Assembly (NCBI GenBank): GCA_900550355.1
Contig: URRT01000043.1
Location: forward strand, 1-12,832
From: an uncultured Collinsella sp.
GTDB taxonomy: Bacteria; Actinomycetota; Coriobacteriia; Coriobacteriales; Coriobacteriaceae
Reading direction: 5' to 3'
DNA length: 12,832 nt
This document shows positions 7,624 through 12,832 of this stretch, one piece after another (within the stretch, counting starts at the first letter, position 1; each line of letters starts with the position of its first letter). The position numbers and the translations under genes were made by a program. The notes under the pieces were generated by a model. That model made no database searches. It was not told the origin of the DNA and was given only the letters and a program-made list of their open reading frames with translations.

Positions 7624-7660
7624 TTGGTAGATTGTAAGGCATGTCCCACACATCTACCAA
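7624..7660 (-). promoter_or_regulatory. Candidate MFS promoter covered by a 9-bp inverted repeat
   Basis: Minus strand TTGGTA (7660-7655), 18-nt spacer, TACAAT (7636-7631). The perfect inverted repeat TTGGTAGAT (7624-7632) and ATCTACCAA (7652-7660) covers the -35 with one arm and touches the -10 with the other. That is a good layout for a repressor or activator of the transporter, but no regulator gene is adjacent. The leader to the chosen ATG is about 130 nt. Confidence 0.4.
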
Positions 7661-7663
7661 AGC

Positions 7664-7701
7664 AAAAACCACCGCAAAGGTTCCTCGCCCCTTTGTGGTG
7701 G
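7664..7701 (-). terminator. Intrinsic terminator formed by repeat A3
   Basis: On the minus strand the stem is followed by TTTTT (7668-7664), about 180 nt after the moaC-mobB stop and 8 nt before the proposed MFS -35. It would end the molybdopterin operon transcript. Confidence 0.5.
7669..7701 (+). repeat. Palindromic repeat family A, copy A3
   Basis: 33 nt, arms CCACCGCAAAGG (7669-7680) and CCTTTGTGGTGG (7690-7701); eleven of twelve pairs are Watson-Crick and the other is G-T. The loop TTCCTCGCC differs from A1 and A2. The left flank AAAGCAAAAA is shared with A2. Confidence 0.85.
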
Positions 7702-7726
7702 AAGTGACATTTGCCCAGATAAAACC

Positions 7727-7755
7727 TGCCAAAATAAACCTGTCCCTTTTTGGCA
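7727..7755. repeat. Short hairpin TGCCAAAA / TTTTGGCA
   Basis: An 8-bp perfect inverted repeat (7727-7734 and 7748-7755) with loop TAAACCTGTCCCT. Only one copy is in the window. It may be a further dispersed palindrome or a weak terminator. Confidence 0.45.
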
Positions 7756-7775
7756 TGTTATGGCAGCGCAGCGAG

Positions 7776-7873
7776 CCGGTTCCAAGTGCCCCAGGTCGCC
7801 CCGAAAGAGGAGCGACGCGTACTTTGGTACGCGAGCGACGGCTTGAGGGGCGAGATGGGGTGCTTGGGGCCGG
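7776..7873. repeat. 98-nt imperfect hairpin after moaC-mobB
   Basis: Two equal 47-nt arms surround a TTTG tetraloop (7823-7826). The outer helix gives 18 consecutive pairs (CCGG, CCAAG and CCCCA blocks plus four G-U), then a 2x2 internal loop, then TCGCCCC paired with GGGGCGA. An irregular middle follows and CGCGTAC/GTACGCG closes the tip. It starts 7 nt after the stop codon of moaC-mobB on the minus strand. It has no T tract, so 3'-end protection or a mobile palindrome fits better than a classical terminator. Confidence 0.6.
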
Positions 7874-7880
7874 CGCAGCG

Positions 7881-9182
7881 TCAAGCCTGAAGGTGGTCTT
7901 GGATGAGGTCACAGATGGCTCGGGCATCGTTGATGTTGATGGCTCGGGTCGCAAAGCCGGCGTCGAAGGCCTGACGCGCCAGGGCCTCGTTGCAGGCAAG
8001 GGCCAGCGTGTGACCGTCGACCAGGTCGAGCGAGCTCTTGCCGCGCAGACGGTCGACACCGGAGCGCGCGACCACGATATTGTCGAAGCCCTCGGTCTTG
8101 TAGCCCTCGATGATCACCACGTCGACATCGTTGTAACGCGACAGCAGCTCGCGAGCGGGCATCTCGTCCTCCTCGCGCGTATCGGCGTACTCCGCCCAGC
8201 GCGTGGCGCAGATAAGGCCCACGTGCTTGGATCCGGCCTGGTGATGGCGCCAGGTGTCCTTAGCGGGCACATCAATATCAAAGCCGTGGTGCCCGTGATG
8301 CTTGAGCGAACCCACGCGCAGGCCGCGGCGGGTGAGCTCGGCAATGACCTTCTCGACGAGCGTGGTCTTGCCCGAGTTTTGGTAGCCGATAAACGCGATC
8401 GCGGGGACGGCCGGTGTCGGAGCTGCGGGCGCGACGGCGACGGGTGCGCTCGCGGGTGCGTTGCCCGTGGCTCCCACGGCCTCAACAGCAGCAGCCTGAC
8501 GCTCGGCGCGATCCCATATGCCCGAGCGGCCGCCTTCCTTGTGCAGCAGGCGCACATCGACGATTTCCATGCCGCGATCGACCGCCTTGCACATGTCGTA
8601 GATCGTTAGGCACGCGGCACTCGCGCCGGTCAGAGCCTCCATCTCAATACCCGTCTTGCCCGTCACGCCGGCCGTAACCAGTACGTGAAAGCCAACCTGC
8701 CCGTCCGCGCGCGCCGGCGCCCAGCCCTCGGGCACGTCCTCGGCCGGCGTCCCCGCCGCAGCGATGGGCGCAATGTCGCACTTGCTCTTGGTAATGAGCA
8801 GCGGATGGCACATGGGGATGATGTCGCTCGTGCGTTTGATGGCCATAATGCCCGCCACGCGCGCGCAGGCAAGCACGTCGCCCTTCTTGGCACGGTCCTG
8901 CAGCACCATGGCCTGCGTCTCGGGATGCATGAGGATGGTGCCCTCGGCGATGGCGATGCGATGGGTCTCGGCCTTGTCGGACACGTCGACCATGCGCACC
9001 TCGCCCTTGGCGTCCACGTGCGTCAGCTCGTCGCGACGGGCGTCGCGGGCGGGCTCGGCGACAGCGCTGGCAGTCGGCTGCGCGGACGCGGCGGCATCGC
9101 TGGCCGCAGCCGTGACTTTATGGGCAGACATCGCGGCCCTACGAGCGGCCTTGGTGGCATCGGCGTACCTGCTCTTGGCCAT
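7881..9182 (-). CDS. moaC-mobB: Bifunctional MoaC-MobB fusion (cyclic pyranopterin monophosphate synthase / MGD adapter GTPase)
   Basis: 433 residues joining two molybdenum cofactor steps. Residues 1-52 are an Ala-rich extension. Residues 53-222 are MoaC, which converts the MoaA product 3',8-cyclo-dihydro-GTP to cyclic pyranopterin monophosphate. Visible family marks are MCHPLL (H126), KTGIEMEALTGAS (177-189) and YDMCKAV with D196 and K199 in the catalytic positions. Residues 226-260 are an Ala/Pro/Val linker. Residues 261-433 are MobB, a GTP-binding adapter for guanylation of molybdopterin: P-loop GYQNSGKTT (266-274), KHHGHHGFDID (294-304), WRHHQAGS (311-318) and EGYK (359-362). The ATG at 9182 is chosen because GGAGGA lies just upstream, inside the end of moaA; the frame extends to 9227 without a better site. 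It starts 4 nt after the moaA stop, so the pair is an operon. Both catalytic sets look intact. Confidence 0.92.
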   Translation of the reverse strand: MAKSRYADATKAARRAAMSAHKVTAAASDAAASAQPTASAVAEPARDARRDELTHVDAKGEVRMVDVSDKAETHRIAIAEGTILMHPETQAMVLQDRAKKGDVLACARVAGIMAIKRTSDIIPMCHPLLITKSKCDIAPIAAAGTPAEDVPEGWAPARADGQVGFHVLVTAGVTGKTGIEMEALTGASAACLTIYDMCKAVDRGMEIVDVRLLHKEGGRSGIWDRAERQAAAVEAVGATGNAPASAPVAVAPAAPTPAVPAIAFIGYQNSGKTTLVEKVIAELTRRGLRVGSLKHHGHHGFDIDVPAKDTWRHHQAGSKHVGLICATRWAEYADTREEDEMPARELLSRYNDVDVVIIEGYKTEGFDNIVVARSGVDRLRGKSSLDLVDGHTLALACNEALARQAFDAGFATRAININDARAICDLIQDHLQA

Positions 9183-9186
9183 ATGA

Positions 9187-10242
9187 TCATCCTCCGATTT
9201 GGGACATAAATCGTTGCGTGCCCTCAATTATCGCGTGTTCCTGCGGTTTGTGGGCCACGGCATCGCGCCAAATCGAAAGTACCTGCATATCATCACCACG
9301 GCGCAGCGCCTCACGCACCGAATACTCGGCATCGCTAAACAGGCACGGACGCACGTTGCCATCGGCCGTCAGGCGCAGACGGTTGCAATTCGCGCAAAAA
9401 TGATTGGACATGGCGCTAATGAAGCCGACCGTTCCCGCCGCGCCCGGAAAGTGCCAATAGCGCGCAGGACCCGCGCCGGCAGGAGCGTCGTTGATGCCGA
9501 GCGGCTCGAGCTCGCCTAGACCCACCGCAGCGGCCCCGGCATTGATGCGCGCCCGCAGCTCGTCACTCGGCACGGTGTCGCTCGCGTCCCACAGCTCGGG
9601 ATTGAGCGCGGGCGCATGCGGGTCCACAGCGCAATGCGAGCTCGTGCGCTCGTCGCCAATGGGCATGTATTCGATAAAGCGCAGGTGGATGGGGCGGTCG
9701 ACGGTCAGCCGTGCGAGGGCTGCTACATCCTGGTTGAGCCGGCGTACGACCACACAGTTGACCTTAACCGGCTCAAAGCCCCAGGCCAGCGCTGCGTCGA
9801 TGCCAGCCATGGTCTGCTCGAGTCGACCCAGGCGCGTGATCTTTCCAAAGAGCGTAGGGTCGAGCGTATCGAGCGAGATATTGACGCGGTTAAGCCCGGC
9901 ATCTTTGAGCTGCGGCGCCAGCTTGGGCAGCAGGGCGCCGTTGGTGGTGAGCGAGATGTCCTCGATCTGCGGAATCGCGCGGATGTCGCGAATAAGCGGG
10001 ATGATACGGCGGCTGACCAGCGGTTCGCCGCCCGTCAGGCGCACGCGGCGAATGCCCTCCCCCGCCACCAGGCGCACAAAGCGGGCGATTTCCTCGGCGC
10101 TGAGCAGCTCGTCGTGTGCACGGGGTGCCACGCCATCGGCCGGCATGCAGTAAATGCAGCGGAAATTGCACTTGTCGGTAACGGCAATGCGCAGGTAGTT
10201 GATATCGCGGCCAAAGCCGTCATGTTGCACGTGCCCGTCCAC
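9187..10242 (-). CDS. moaA: GTP 3',8-cyclase MoaA (radical SAM)
   Basis: 351 residues, close to the usual MoaA length. It performs the first step of molybdenum cofactor synthesis, radical cyclisation of GTP. The N-terminal radical SAM cluster is CNFRCIYC (C25, C29, C32), followed by the SAM-binding TGGEP (70-74). The C-terminal substrate cluster cysteines are C283 and C286 (FCANCNRLRL) and C300 (RPCLF). The protein ends in the Gly-Gly tail needed by MoaA for catalysis. An insert around 196-235 (DERTSSHCAVDPHAP onward) is longer than in compact relatives. The start is GTG at 10242, with GGAGG 5 nt upstream; residues from 12 on match the family start. A TATTAT (10288-10283) may be its -10, but I see no good -35. 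The last codons carry the ribosome site of the downstream fusion gene. No moaD, moaE, mobA or mog gene is in view. Confidence 0.94.
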   Translation of the reverse strand: MDGHVQHDGFGRDINYLRIAVTDKCNFRCIYCMPADGVAPRAHDELLSAEEIARFVRLVAGEGIRRVRLTGGEPLVSRRIIPLIRDIRAIPQIEDISLTTNGALLPKLAPQLKDAGLNRVNISLDTLDPTLFGKITRLGRLEQTMAGIDAALAWGFEPVKVNCVVVRRLNQDVAALARLTVDRPIHLRFIEYMPIGDERTSSHCAVDPHAPALNPELWDASDTVPSDELRARINAGAAAVGLGELEPLGINDAPAGAGPARYWHFPGAAGTVGFISAMSNHFCANCNRLRLTADGNVRPCLFSDAEYSVREALRRGDDMQVLSIWRDAVAHKPQEHAIIEGTQRFMSQIGG

Positions 10243-10372
10243 GCAGCCCTCCCCTCACGCGGCGTTTTATTCTTCGGAAAACATAATACCCCACGAGAGA
10301 ATCATGCCGACACCCGTACGACAGGACAGGTCGCTTTGAGCAAAACGGACTTTCCAAGCCCATCCTCAGCAC

Positions 10373-10439
10373 AGACCATCACAACATTCGATGCTTTTCC
10401 CGTTTTTGGCAAAAAACGTCGAATGTTGTGATGGTTTGC
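10373..10439 (+). repeat. Palindromic repeat family B, copy B2
   Basis: Outer arms CCATCACAACATTCGA (10376-10391) and TCGAATGTTGTGATGG (10419-10434) are perfect over 16 bp. An inner hairpin CGTTTTT/AAAAACG sits in the core. It differs from B3 at 4 of 67 positions. It lies 36 nt after the stop of the AbiEi-like gene. Confidence 0.88.
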
Positions 10440-10475
10440 CTGCCCATGGCACCCCGCAGAAGGACCAAAGCGTCC

Positions 10476-11513
10476 CTAAAGGCCGCCGTCCCAGTGCCGA
10501 ATCACGAATTCTCGCAGGTCGTTCTGACGTTTCTGGAACGCTTCGCTCCGGTCGCACTTGAGGCCCATAGCGAGCGCGATGGCGTTCATCGCCCGATGCA
10601 ATTGCAGCTGGTGGGCAAACTGAGTCCCGGTGAGGACGATCATCTTAAAGCCTAGCGCGCTCAGCACGGTCATACGCTCCGCATCCGACGCGCTGCGCTG
10701 TTTATCAAGATGGTCCGAGCCGTTGTATTCAATCCCCGTACCGCTCGCAGGCGCATATACGTCGATCTCGAAATACCCGGCCTTTGCGAGATACTTGAAC
10801 TCGCTGGGAACATCGACCCGATGGTTGAGCTCGATCTTGGCGTATCCCAGCCCTCCCTGGGAACGTTTTGCTACGACCATGATTGCGGTGGCCGTCTCCA
10901 TGGGCGACCGCGCGCCATCGTGCACGCGCTTGAGCACGGCGGCCGCGCGTACAGCCCCCTGACGAGATCGATTCTCACTGCAATAGGCAATCAAGTCGGC
11001 AACGGTATACCTCTGCCCCATCTCGATATAATCGCCTGTCGACAGATGATTCAAATGGTAACGGGCGCAGATTTCGTAGCCATATTCCAGCTGCTCGGGC
11101 TCGCTCATCCACGAACCCGCTTGGACAAAGCACATGAGTTCATCAACCACTAGAAGGCCCTCTGCCACCTCGATAAGATGGCCTGGAGGTACCGGCGCTC
11201 CAAACACGTGGCACCTAAATCCAGCCGGCGTCGAGCGCTCAAAATCGAAGTTGACGAGCGTGTCGATATGATCGAGCTCTTCTCGTGGAATACCAAGAGA
11301 AACCAGATAGTCGACAACGATCCCAACTGCCGTTGAAGCCCTCAGCCCCTTGGCATCGAGTCCCAATTTGGTCAGGCTCGCGGCCGGTTCCGCCTCGTTA
11401 GCAAGCGAGTCCTCATCGTATAGACTGCTTGCTCGCGAGAGCGGCTCGGACGGGCGCGCCACGTTGTGGTACAGCCAGGCAGTCTTATGGGACAGGACGA
11501 TCGGCAGGTCCAT
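10476..11513 (-). CDS. AbiEi-like protein with C-terminal PD-(D/E)XK (DUF559/Vsr-like) fold
   Basis: 345 residues, no signal peptide or membrane segment. The middle part (about 88-180) resembles actinobacterial AbiEi-type proteins, with a CHVFGAPVPPG strand and the pattern VDELMCFVQAG followed by LEYGYEICARY. The C-terminal part (about 200-315) has the residue order of DUF559/Vsr-like nucleases: E206 in SPMETATA, D251 in YFEIDVY, E262 with N264 in IEYNGSDH, H268, then D277 and R280 in SDAERM and a final strand FKMIVLTGT. This suggests a nucleic-acid-cutting fold, although the usual lysine after the second acidic residue is replaced by Asn, as is common in this group. No AbiEii-type toxin partner is adjacent. 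The ATG at 11513 has GGAGG upstream. It could be a defence, repair or selfish-element protein; function unknown. Repeats B2 and B3 lie on either side. Confidence 0.7.
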   Translation of the reverse strand: MDLPIVLSHKTAWLYHNVARPSEPLSRASSLYDEDSLANEAEPAASLTKLGLDAKGLRASTAVGIVVDYLVSLGIPREELDHIDTLVNFDFERSTPAGFRCHVFGAPVPPGHLIEVAEGLLVVDELMCFVQAGSWMSEPEQLEYGYEICARYHLNHLSTGDYIEMGQRYTVADLIAYCSENRSRQGAVRAAAVLKRVHDGARSPMETATAIMVVAKRSQGGLGYAKIELNHRVDVPSEFKYLAKAGYFEIDVYAPASGTGIEYNGSDHLDKQRSASDAERMTVLSALGFKMIVLTGTQFAHQLQLHRAMNAIALAMGLKCDRSEAFQKRQNDLREFVIRHWDGGL

Positions 11514-11614
11514 GAGCCCTCCAATGAAGTCGGATAACCAACCTTATTCCCCTGCCCACGGGTCCGCACACCTTCGTGCGCAAGAAAGCGATTCCACCCG
11601 TTCGAGTGGCAGAA

Positions 11615-11681
11615 AAACCATCACAACATTCGATGCTTTTCCCGATTTTGGCAAAAAACGGCGAATGTTGTGATGGTTTGA
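11615..11681 (+). repeat. Palindromic repeat family B, copy B3
   Basis: Perfect 18-bp arms AAACCATCACAACATTCG (11615-11632) and CGAATGTTGTGATGGTTT (11662-11679), with the same core layout as B2 (GCTTTTCCCG, then TTTTGGCAAAAAACG). It lies between two divergent genes, about 100 nt before the leftward start, so it cannot be a terminator for either one. Confidence 0.88.
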
Positions 11682-11758
11682 GGCGAGGTGAGGGGCACAG
11701 AAGGCCAAAGCATCGCGCTCGGAGCGTGACTTTTTTCGCCCCACTGCCAACACAAACC

Positions 11759-11789
11759 TTGACTCTACAATCGTTATAGGGTTTTCACT
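11759..11789 (+). promoter_or_regulatory. MerR-type promoter/operator candidate for the MATE gene
   Basis: TTGACT (11759-11764) is followed by a 19-nt spacer and TTCACT (11784-11789). The spacer holds an imperfect dyad, ACTCTACAA mirrored by TTATAGGGT. A long spacer with a dyad between -35 and -10 is the hallmark of promoters activated by MerR-family drug or stress sensors. The -10 is weak, as expected for an activated promoter. No regulator gene is visible. Confidence 0.35.
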
Positions 11790-11829
11790 ACACTGGTACG
11801 TAAACAAACACAGCCAGAAAGCCCCGCCC

Positions 11830-12832
11830 ATGGAACACGACCTCACACGCGGCAATGTCCTTAAGACCATCGCGGTCTTTGCCCTGCCCTATATGCTCTC
11901 GTACTTTTTGCAGATGCTCTACGGCATGGCCGACCTGTACATGATGGGGCAGTTTAGCGGCGCCGCCGGCATCACCGCCGTGGGCAATGGCGCGCAGACG
12001 CTCTATATCATTACCGTGACGCTCGTGGGCTTGGCCATGGGAACGACGGTCATCGTCGGCCACGCCGTGGGCTCACGCCGCTTCGACCGCGCCGAGACCG
12101 CCATCGGTAACACCATCACGCTCTTTATGGGCGTCTCGGTGGTACTGGCCGTCATCTTGTTTGCACTATGCCCGCAAATCGTGGCGCTCATTGGCACGCC
12201 GCCCGAGGCGGTCGATGGCACCGCCGCCTACCTGCATATCTGCTTTGTCGGCATTCCCTTTATCGCCGCGTACAACATTCTCTCGGCCATCTTTCGCGGC
12301 CTGGGCGATTCGCGCTCGCCTATGTACGTGATCGGCGTGGCGTGCATTATCAACATCGCGCTCGACTTTCTGTTTATCGGCCACATGGGGCTCGGACCCG
12401 TGGGCGCGGCGCTCGGCACGGTAACCGCCCAGACAGCAAGCGTTGCCCTCGCACTCGTGTGGCTCAAGAGCCGCCGCACGAACATCCACGTTAAGCGTAG
12501 CGACCTGCGCCCTCAGCCCGAGGTGCTCGGCAGCATTCTTAAGATCGGAGTGCCCGTGGCCGTACAGGACGGCTGCATCCAGGTGGCGTTTATGTTCATC
12601 ACCGTCATCGCCAACCATCGCGGCCTGGTCGACGCCGCCGCCGTGGGCCTGGTCGAGAAGATGATCAGCTTCTTGTTCATTGTGCCGAGTTCCATGGGCG
12701 CCACCGTCAGCGCGCTCACGGCGCAAAATGCCGGCGCGGGCAAGGGCGATCGCGCGCGTCAAGTGCTCAAGGACGCCATGACGATCTCGGTGGTGTACGG
12801 CTGCCTGATCACGGCGCTGATGTGGCTGGGGG
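11830..12832 (+). CDS. MATE family efflux transporter, 3' end beyond the window
   Basis: 334 codons are visible of a protein that is normally about 450 residues. It starts MEHDLTRGNVLKTIAVFALP, a typical N-terminus of NorM/DinF-like MATE pumps, which export drugs or metabolites using a sodium or proton gradient. Hydrophobic helices alternate with short polar loops through the visible part. Family-like segments include YGMADLYMMGQFSG, NGAQTLYI, AIFRGLGDSRSPMY and INIALDFLFIGHMGLGPVGAA, and the second half begins with LKIGVPVAVQDG. The ATG at 11830 is the first in frame after a stop; its ribosome site is weak (AGAAAG). It is the only gene on the plus strand here and is divergent from the AbiEi-like gene. 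Substrate unknown. Confidence 0.88.
   Translation, partial: MEHDLTRGNVLKTIAVFALPYMLSYFLQMLYGMADLYMMGQFSGAAGITAVGNGAQTLYIITVTLVGLAMGTTVIVGHAVGSRRFDRAETAIGNTITLFMGVSVVLAVILFALCPQIVALIGTPPEAVDGTAAYLHICFVGIPFIAAYNILSAIFRGLGDSRSPMYVIGVACIINIALDFLFIGHMGLGPVGAALGTVTAQTASVALALVWLKSRRTNIHVKRSDLRPQPEVLGSILKIGVPVAVQDGCIQVAFMFITVIANHRGLVDAAAVGLVEKMISFLFIVPSSMGATVSALTAQNAGAGKGDRARQVLKDAMTISVVYGCLITALMWLG

Larger units (their letters stand above)
7495..7880. other. 386-nt gap crowded with palindromes
   Basis: No gene is supported here. From left to right it holds the MFS leader and ribosome site, the MFS promoter with its inverted repeat (7624-7660), repeat A3 (7669-7701), a short TGCCAAAA hairpin (7727-7755) and a 98-nt imperfect hairpin (7776-7873) ending just before the moaC-mobB stop. 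Confidence 0.7.
11514..11829. other. Divergent intergenic region with repeat B3 and MATE promoter
   Basis: 316 nt between the leftward AbiEi-like gene and the rightward MATE gene. It contains B3 (11615-11681) and a MerR-type promoter candidate (11759-11789). I see no convincing promoter for the leftward gene and no coding sequence. Confidence 0.6.

Noticed and set aside
7641..8609. A 322-codon plus-strand frame starting near repeat A3
   Set aside because: It runs through the 98-nt hairpin and antisense to MobB with all catalytic motifs on the other strand, and has no ribosome site or recognisable domain.
10243..10372. Molybdenum cofactor riboswitch upstream of moaA
   Set aside because: The leader after the possible -10 is only about 40 nt and shows no multi-helix structure, too short for the known Moco motif.
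5115..11681. CRISPR array
   Set aside because: The repeats are palindromic but far apart, in separate gaps and in mixed orientation, with genes rather than uniform spacers between them; no cas genes are present.

Overview
The window reads as a chromosomal segment from a high-GC, Gram-positive gut actinobacterium, most likely a Coriobacteriia member such as Collinsella. This is an inference from three things: sortase-type pilins with Cna-B folds, the style of the molybdopterin genes, and GC-rich coding DNA with strong Shine-Dalgarno sites. No rRNA or tRNA is present to confirm it.

Layout from left to right. (1) Positions 1-4676, minus strand: a sortase-assembled pilus operon. A large adhesin comes first (signal peptide, choice-of-anchor A type domain, two Cna-B/SpaA repeats, an FctA-like isopeptide domain, LPLSG anchor). 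It is split into two reading frames by a single-base shift near 3173-3176. An 8-nt overlap leads into a GTG-started FimA/SpaA-type shaft pilin that runs off the left edge. (2) Positions 4677-5161: an AT-rich gap with the likely pilus promoter and a 10-bp dyad. (3) Positions 5162-5983, minus: a Cof-type HAD phosphatase. (4) Positions 6208-7494, minus: an MFS efflux-type transporter. (5) Positions 7881-10242, minus: a two-gene molybdenum cofactor operon, moaA followed by a moaC-mobB fusion. (6) Positions 10476-11513, minus: an orphan AbiEi-like protein with a C-terminal PD-(D/E)XK (DUF559/Vsr-like) nuclease fold. (7) Position 11830 to the right edge, plus: the start of a MATE efflux pump.

The most striking feature lies between the genes. 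Every non-operonic gap carries at least one member of two palindromic repeat families. Family A is 33 nt with 12-bp arms (three copies, same orientation). Family B aligns without gaps over 67 nt with 16-19-bp arms and a second inner hairpin (three copies, one inverted). Their outer ends share the motif AACCAYCRCAA, so they may be one class with different cores. Two A copies end in a T5 tract on the minus strand and sit exactly 8 nt before a candidate -35 hexamer, so they look like combined terminator/promoter boundaries. Other palindromes (a 98-nt hairpin after moaC-mobB, a short TGCCAAAA hairpin, and an inverted repeat over the MFS promoter) fill the 7495-7880 gap.

Functionally the segments look independent: surface attachment (pilus), phosphate-ester metabolism (HAD), export (MFS, MATE), molybdoenzyme cofactor supply (moaA, moaC-mobB) and a possible defence or nucleic-acid function (AbiEi-like).
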